NCBI GenBank assembly: GCA_014549065.1 | Contig: JACDOX010000143.1 | Coordinates: 1,425,162 to 1,489,161 of the forward strand | Source: Cardinalis cardinalis | Lineage: Eukaryota; Chordata; Aves; Passeriformes; Cardinalidae | DNA length: 64,000 nt | Reading direction: 5' to 3' | Shown: positions 58,412 through 64,000 of the stretch, piece after piece | Numbering within the stretch: the first letter of the stretch is position 1 | Layout of the letters: each line of letters begins with the position of its first letter | The notes under the pieces: model-generated | The model's database searches: none | Seen by the model: only the letters and a program-made list of their open reading frames with translations | Told to the model about the DNA's origin: nothing | Program-made: the position numbers and the translations under genes

Positions 58412-61407
58412 GTAAGCAATATCACCAGAATGCTTTCCATTAAAATAAGGTCTGTCTNCATAAAATGCTGCAAGAAATCATGGCATCAATGGGATACCCC
58501 ATATGAGGAATCTTGAAGTACCAATGTCATGGGAAGAAGCTTAATGGGGCACACAGAACCTTTCTACTAATAGGGAATAGTTTGTGCAATGGTAAGAGAA
58601 GTTTTTGTGTTTGTCAGACNACCAAATAAAATTNAAAAAAAANACTTTATTTNCAGGGNGAATTTTTTTTGCAGGGAATAACGAAAAAATATGAAGCCTG
58701 GTGTTGTTTTAATGGAATNCAATTTTAAGGTAGAACACTTAATCTAAGTTGCATGCATTATGAAAGGAGTCAAATAAAAATACATGGTACTCCCAGGTAT
58801 GAAAACAAGAAAAATTACAAGATAATTTGCATATGCATCTTTGTCATCTGCAGAGTCAAGTCTGAACCTGCTCCCAGCACAAGAAACTGAAGTTCTGTCA
58901 TTAAATTCAATGACTGTGGATGTAACCCCTTTAGATCTTACAGTCAACATATATATTTTAATAGATATAAATTCACATCGTCCACTGGTTAGAAATCACC
59001 TTTTCTCTGTATAGATTTGCTGTCTGATGCTGATCAACTTTATATAGATGAAAACCAATGACCTAGAAGCAGAAGAGCTTCACCAGTTTAATATTTCCTC
59101 AGGNTACTTGCAATAACTACTAAAGTAGAAAACAAATAGATAACAAGAAATACAAGATCAAGAAACTGATTAAATAGGGCAATATGTTTGTGTTTAAGCA
59201 GGCTCAGCAGCCTCCTAGGAATAACTAAGCAGATTCTCCCTTTGGGAAAAGTGGACAACACCACAGCCAATTCATGGCAAGAGCCACAGGAGAGGAAGAG
59301 ATTTGAAATGTCAAACAGAAGAGCATTAACAAAGTTTTAAAGGGCCATAGAAATATCAAGATGTTAAGGTGCTAACAGCATTATTAGTAACCCCAAGGTT
59401 AAAATTTAATGGTTAAGATAATCATCAAAACAAAGTTCCATGCAATATACAGAAAGTGGCTTTAAAGCAGGTCTTCAGGTACACGAATGGAACAATTCTA
59501 GACAGGAGAAATATTTGGGCATGGTGCTTGTATTAGCTAAAAAAAAAGCCTTCACAAGGCTTTACTGGAAGCCCTTAAATTTGCAGCAGAGAGCCACTGC
59601 CTTATATACATATTTGCCTCTGAAAAAANACTGCATTTGTCCACAGAGAGAAGATGGTTGCCTCTGATCTGCGCAGAGCAGAATGAGAACTCNTCCAAGT
59701 CAGAGCAAACAAGGTGCACAGATACTCACAGAGAAGTCCAGATGGTGCTGCTGGCCATGCACTCCCAAAGAAAAAAAACCAAAAAAGCAGGAAAGAAAGG
59801 TCAGTGGAATAAAACATTAATATCCTAATCAGTTTCCCAATCTTCAAATGGAATTCAAAAAAGAGAATTTCTTGCACAAAGAGATCATAGCAGTTAAAAC
59901 AATAAAATAAGTAAACAAGCCCTGACATAATGGAGGATTTTATGCTGCTCTTTCATTGCAACCCTGGTCAGTCAAATATAGATGGAAGTCAGATAGATAA
60001 ACACACAGAAAGAAAAGGAAAAATTCACCTGAAATTGGTCTCAAAAATGAAAAAGCAATTCTGAAGAAGATACTGATCTTTGCATAAAGTTTATGAAGAT
60101 TTTATGGGGGGGTTAACTTGAATTTTTGATAAAATTATTGCTTATCTTCTTTTTTTCATATAATTAAAGCTTTATTTTCAGTAAAAACCTCCACAGCTAT
60201 TTCAATAAAAATGTTGACAAAAAATATCGTGGCAGATTTCACAACAAGAATTTTGGAAAAGATGGGAGTTCTGTATGCAAATATATTCAGTTCTGAAAAA
60301 GGTTNAGGCTGATTGTTTTGCAATAAGCACATGCAGTTTTTACTGGTTTTATTTTATTGGAGGAACTTCAGATTATTTCAAAATTTGGATCTATATTTGC
60401 ATTTTTGAAATTCAAGACAGCTGTCAGTTTTCATATAAAAAGCCCACCCTCCTCTACTGAGAACTTAACAGTTTTTTAGAGTGAAATAATAAAAACATGA
60501 GAAATGTTTGCTTAGGCACACCATACTTTCTCCTTGTATCTGCCACGATTTTATAAATTAAAATTTACCCAATATTGATGATTTTGTGCTTGCTNGGTTT
60601 GGTTTCAACCTTAATATAATTGAAACAGCCAAAAATTCTGGTGAAGTCAATGAAAACTTTGCTTCCATGACCTGAAGCTTCAAATTTTTACAATGTTACT
60701 GACTGAAAAAAAACCCCAAACCAGTTTATTGTGAAGACAAAAAGGAAACTTAACTTTTGATCCTTAAATCTCTGTAGTACTTCGGAAAATGCAAATCAAT
60801 TAAAAATTATATAAAGTTTAAAATTTCAATTAATGAAATTAAAAAGGAATAGCATCCTGCACTGGCATACAAAAATACAATTGGAAATTTTAAAAGTAGT
60901 TGTGTCTAACATGTATTCAAGCCTGTGTCAGAGTTGTTACTGGAGAAAAGGATCCTTTGTAATGGTGATGATTTTCTATTTTTATTTATTGCATAACCAT
61001 ATCCAGACTGCCAAATTCTTATAAACTACCCCAACTCAAGTTTGCTACTGCTGTGCCCCCATCATGCAAACAAAAATATTAACGCAAAGCAATACATGAA
61101 TTAAACCCCTTTTTATCCCATACATCTTTAATAATTACAAACTGACTTTCTAGAAAGCTCATGCAAAGTACATTGTGAGGAAAACCTGAGATGGGCTCTC
61201 ATTCCTTTTTAAAAAAATTGTATTCTTTCTTTTTTTTAAAGGCTGCACACAGCAGTTCTGTGTTTCTTGCAAGAATTTTGCCTTTTTTGATTGTGGGGAA
61301 AAAAAAATCTAAAATTTTCCAACCCCCCATCATGTTATGGAAGTGAGAGGGATCTCCCTGAGCACCTCTCACCTCTGCTGGGATGTGACAGGTCTGCACA
61401 GACAGTT
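58412..61407. other. Non-coding stretch, no gene seen
   Basis: AT-rich. Six Ns fall within 100 bases at 58,620-58,719, the densest single-N cluster outside the first LTR and the 4.4 kb cluster. No recognised repeat explains it. T- and A-runs are frequent at 61,205-61,310. Confidence 0.6.
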
Positions 61408-61413
61408 CTCTGG

Positions 61414-61829
61414 TATTGTATTTGCAGGGTGCCTCGTGGCAGGAAGGAATGATGAATCTGACTCCNCATTCTCAGAAGGCTAATTTATGACTTTATAATA
61501 CTATATTATAATAAAGAATACTATATTATACTAAAGAATATAGAAAGGATACTTACAGACGCTTAAAAAGATAATAATGAAAACTTGTGACTCTTTCCAG
61601 AGTCCTGACACAGCTTGGCCCTGATTGGCCAAAGAGTGAAAACAACTCACACCAGAATCCAATGGAACAATCACCTGTTGGATAAACAATCTCCAGACAC
61701 ATTCCAAAGCAACAAAGCACAGGAGAATCAAATGAGATAATTACTGTTTTCCTTTTTCTCTGAGGCTTCTCAGCTTCCCAGGAGAAGAATCCTGGGCAAA
61801 GGGATTTNTCAGAAAATGTGGATGTGACA
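61414..61829 (-). mobile_element. Endogenous retrovirus solo LTR with 6-bp target duplication
   Basis: This 416-base element is flanked by CTCTGG at 61,408-61,413 and 61,830-61,835. On the minus strand it starts TGTCACATCCACATTTTCTG and ends CCCTGCAAATACAATA. It aligns along its whole length with the LTR at 47,918-48,341: shared runs include AATGATGAATCTGACTCC, GATAATAATGAAAACT, CTCTTTCCAGAGTC, GGATAAACAATCTCCA and TTCTCAGCTTCCCAGGA. It has the same CCCAGGA/TCCTGGG stem with a different loop. The AATAAA present in the sister is TTTATG/TTTATA on the plus strand here, so its poly(A) signal appears altered. No viral genes are adjacent. Confidence 0.87.
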
Positions 61830-61835
61830 CTCTGG

Positions 61836-63892
61836 TGCCCAGGACAACCACAAGGAGAATTCATGTTGCCTTCCCCTCTTTCTCCCTTCTAAGTCTTCCT
61901 GCTGTCACCTGGTTTTGCCTGTTCATTGTGTGATTGGGGAGACAGAGAAAGGGCAAATCCCTCTCCACCCCTCACCACAGCAGGGACACCCCCTCTCCTC
62001 TTGCAGCATCCTCCAGCACCCTGGGCTCTGGGCTGGGGAAACAACTCCTGGTGANGCTCTCAGGGCACTGGGGGCTCTCAGGGAAGATCAAAGAGTCTGA
62101 ACAGTGCAGACACGTTGTGTGCAGATAATCTGCCAGAGGGAAAATATTGGGGTGGAGGGGAGAGACAGGCAAGAGGTAGATGAGCCATCCCAACTGATTA
62201 TGCAAGAATGCAAGACCTTCCTTTGGTAATATTACATAATGTGATATTTAAGTTACCCGCACAAAATGAGGTCTCTGATCTGGTGAGATTTAAGCACATA
62301 TGTAGCTTGACACACATGAGTAGTCCTTTAGGACACAAGCCTGTTAACATTCAACAAATGAAGCTCTTGCAGAGCAATTCACCCACAATATATTCAAGCC
62401 AAATTGAGAAATCTGAAAAAGAAAACAGCTGAGATATGAATATTTAAAACTTTGCTGCAGCAGTGGACATGTGTAATAACTTTTCAAAGAGATTTTCAGA
62501 GGATTTTTTTTTAATACTGTACACACAGCACTTGTCCTAAATACATATTTACATTATGGACTGGAAAAGCTCTTTTAGAATCTGTTCTGGTCTTCTGGGT
62601 AAATAATATTCCTTTTAAAAAATTATGAATACATATTTAACTGATAAACTAGAATGGCTCTATTAGGCACATCATAAACAATTTTTTTAACTGTCTAGTG
62701 AGTATGTTTACTGCAGCACAGAAATGAATCCAGATTATTTAAGCTCTGTAATTTTTTTTTTCAACTGCAGCTCTTTTGCAATTTTAAGCCCCCTCCCCAA
62801 ATATAAAAAAAAAATTCTCCTTGTTCCTTTCCTCTCAGTACTGTCCCGTATGAAGCTTTGGAGAGGTAACTGTGAAGGAAAACAAGTATTTTTTCTGTGA
62901 ATAGTATCATTGAAGCACTGTGTTCCAAACCATACATCAATCACTGTTGGCTCCTAGACAGAAGATTTTAAAAAACTTGTTGCCCAAACTGTTCTGTCCA
63001 TGCTATAGGTGCTCTGCAGAGCCAGAAAAAGGGATTGAAGTAATTTTTCTCTTCCCACAAATAAAAACCATAAAATCCTATGATTTTATGTTTAATTACA
63101 AAGCAAAGCTGATCCAGAAGAACATAGTTAAGATCTGAACTCATATGTAGGAAACTCTAAAGCTTACTGCCATACATGTTGGTTAATCCATGAATATTCA
63201 ACAGAATTGAGACAGTTTTGCCTTTTCCTACTGAGAAAATATCTAAATACACAGATTAAAAATAGTGACTGTTCATAGGTAAAAAAAATCCTTGAACTGA
63301 CTCTTCAGCCTGATTTATTTACACAGTTTTGCTCAATGTCTGCATCATTTGTGAAGTGTTAAAACCGTGGCAAGTTGGTCCAGACACCCACCTTAACTGT
63401 GAGCATCTTGGGGCACCATTTTTCCATGACTATTAATTACTTTTATTGTAATTTTTAATGCTTTAAAAATTGTGTGAAGGTTGATTTTAAACCTTCTCTT
63501 TGCTTACTTAAAATTATATGGAGTTTTACAGAAATCCCTGATCTTAATAATGTGAAATAGAAATAGAAGGTGCTGAGAAGGACCAACAATATCTCATCTA
63601 TAGGACAGATTTCTTAAAGGTACTGGAGGCAAACATTCATTGGCTCAAGATTTTTATCAGCACCACATTTTTAACAACTTCATTTAGACACCTACAAAAG
63701 AGAAAAGGCTTCCTTAAGCAGAAGATTCCATAATGATATTTTACAGCCATCGTTTCAAAAGCTCTCAACATTCAAAGTGCTTTTGGAAATCTGGCCCCAG
63801 CTGTGAGCAGTGACCTCTCCTGAAAATCTGTGGGGATCTGGCATGAAGGCATATGGAACTTTGCATTTAGTTGCAGGAATCTTAATTACCAA
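61836..63892. other. Non-coding stretch, no gene seen
   Basis: A moderately GC-rich patch lies at 61,890-62,090 and AT-rich DNA follows. GTGCTTTTGGAAATCTGGCC near 63,778-63,797 may be a scrap of an old repeat. No frame exceeds 80 codons. Confidence 0.6.
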
Positions 63893-64000
63893 AAACATAT
63901 TGACAAATTAGAGAGAGTTCAGAGAAGAGAAACAAAAATGTTCAGGGGACCAGAGGAATTTACATATGAGGGAAGATAAAAAGAGCTATCAATGTATGGC
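63893..64000 (+). mobile_element. CR1-like LINE fragment running off the window end
   Basis: AAATTAGAGAGAGTTCAGAG, AAGAGAAACAAAAATGTTCA and GGGGACCAGAGGAATTTACA, then TATGAGGGAAGATAAAAAGAGCT, follow the CR1 sense motif 'ttggagagagttcagaggagagcaacaaaaatg...ggactggaga...tatgaggaaagattaaaagagct'. It is an internal, not terminal, CR1 piece. More of it probably lies beyond base 64,000. Confidence 0.75.

Noticed and set aside
1..64000. Retroviral or other viral genes (gag, pol, env, hepadnavirus-like) next to the LTRs
   Set aside because: No open frame shows protease, reverse-transcriptase or envelope motifs; the LTRs appear solo, except that the first is cut by the window start.
1..64000. CRISPR arrays, operons, bacterial-type elements
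   Set aside because: The sequence is vertebrate nuclear DNA; no direct-repeat/spacer arrays or dense coding are present.

Overview
The window is non-coding nuclear DNA from a bird, most likely a songbird (Passeriformes). Three things point there. There are several CR1 LINE fragments of the avian/reptilian type. There are endogenous-retrovirus LTRs of a kind I recognise from passerine genomes, two of them with matching 6-bp target duplications. The background is AT-rich and sparsely repetitive. Single Ns scattered every few hundred bases, plus one 284-base N block (43,280-43,563), suggest a draft assembly in which ambiguous or heterozygous positions were written as N.

I found no convincing protein-coding gene. 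The longest open frames are about 100-145 codons. They lie in low-complexity DNA, transposon remnants or unremarkable AT-rich sequence, and I recognise no protein domain in any of them. The region is best read as a gene desert or the interior of a very long intron. A few short segments bounded by good splice consensus (45,601-45,649; 55,179-55,262; 56,221-56,250 on the minus strand; 58,370-58,411 on the plus strand) could be exons of a long non-coding or alternatively spliced transcript. They do not join into one open frame.

Layout: 0-6 kb holds a minus-strand LTR cut by the window start, then plain sequence. At 6.43-6.51 kb there is a nearly perfect hairpin with a 37-bp stem and 5-base loop, the most striking object in the window. 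From 6.5 to 22 kb there are decayed MIR/L2-like, CR1-like and palindromic ancient repeats and one CpG-retaining block. From 22.4 to 35.4 kb there are four CpG-retaining, homeobox-motif-rich blocks that look like conserved non-coding elements (about 22.4, 24.5, 28.9 and 35.2 kb), interleaved with two CR1 3' ends and a shortened LTR. From 35 to 48 kb there are low-complexity tracts, a CR1 tail, the assembly gap, an (ATATT)n microsatellite, a CpG-rich block and an LTR. From 48 to 64 kb there are small tandem duplications, a possible tRNA-derived SINE, a polypurine tract, the exon-like segments, the second full LTR and a CR1 fragment that runs off the end.

No genes act together here. If the region has a function, it is probably regulatory (the candidate conserved elements) or transcriptional (the hairpin and exon-like segments). 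All repeat-family assignments come from remembered sequence patterns, not from a database search.
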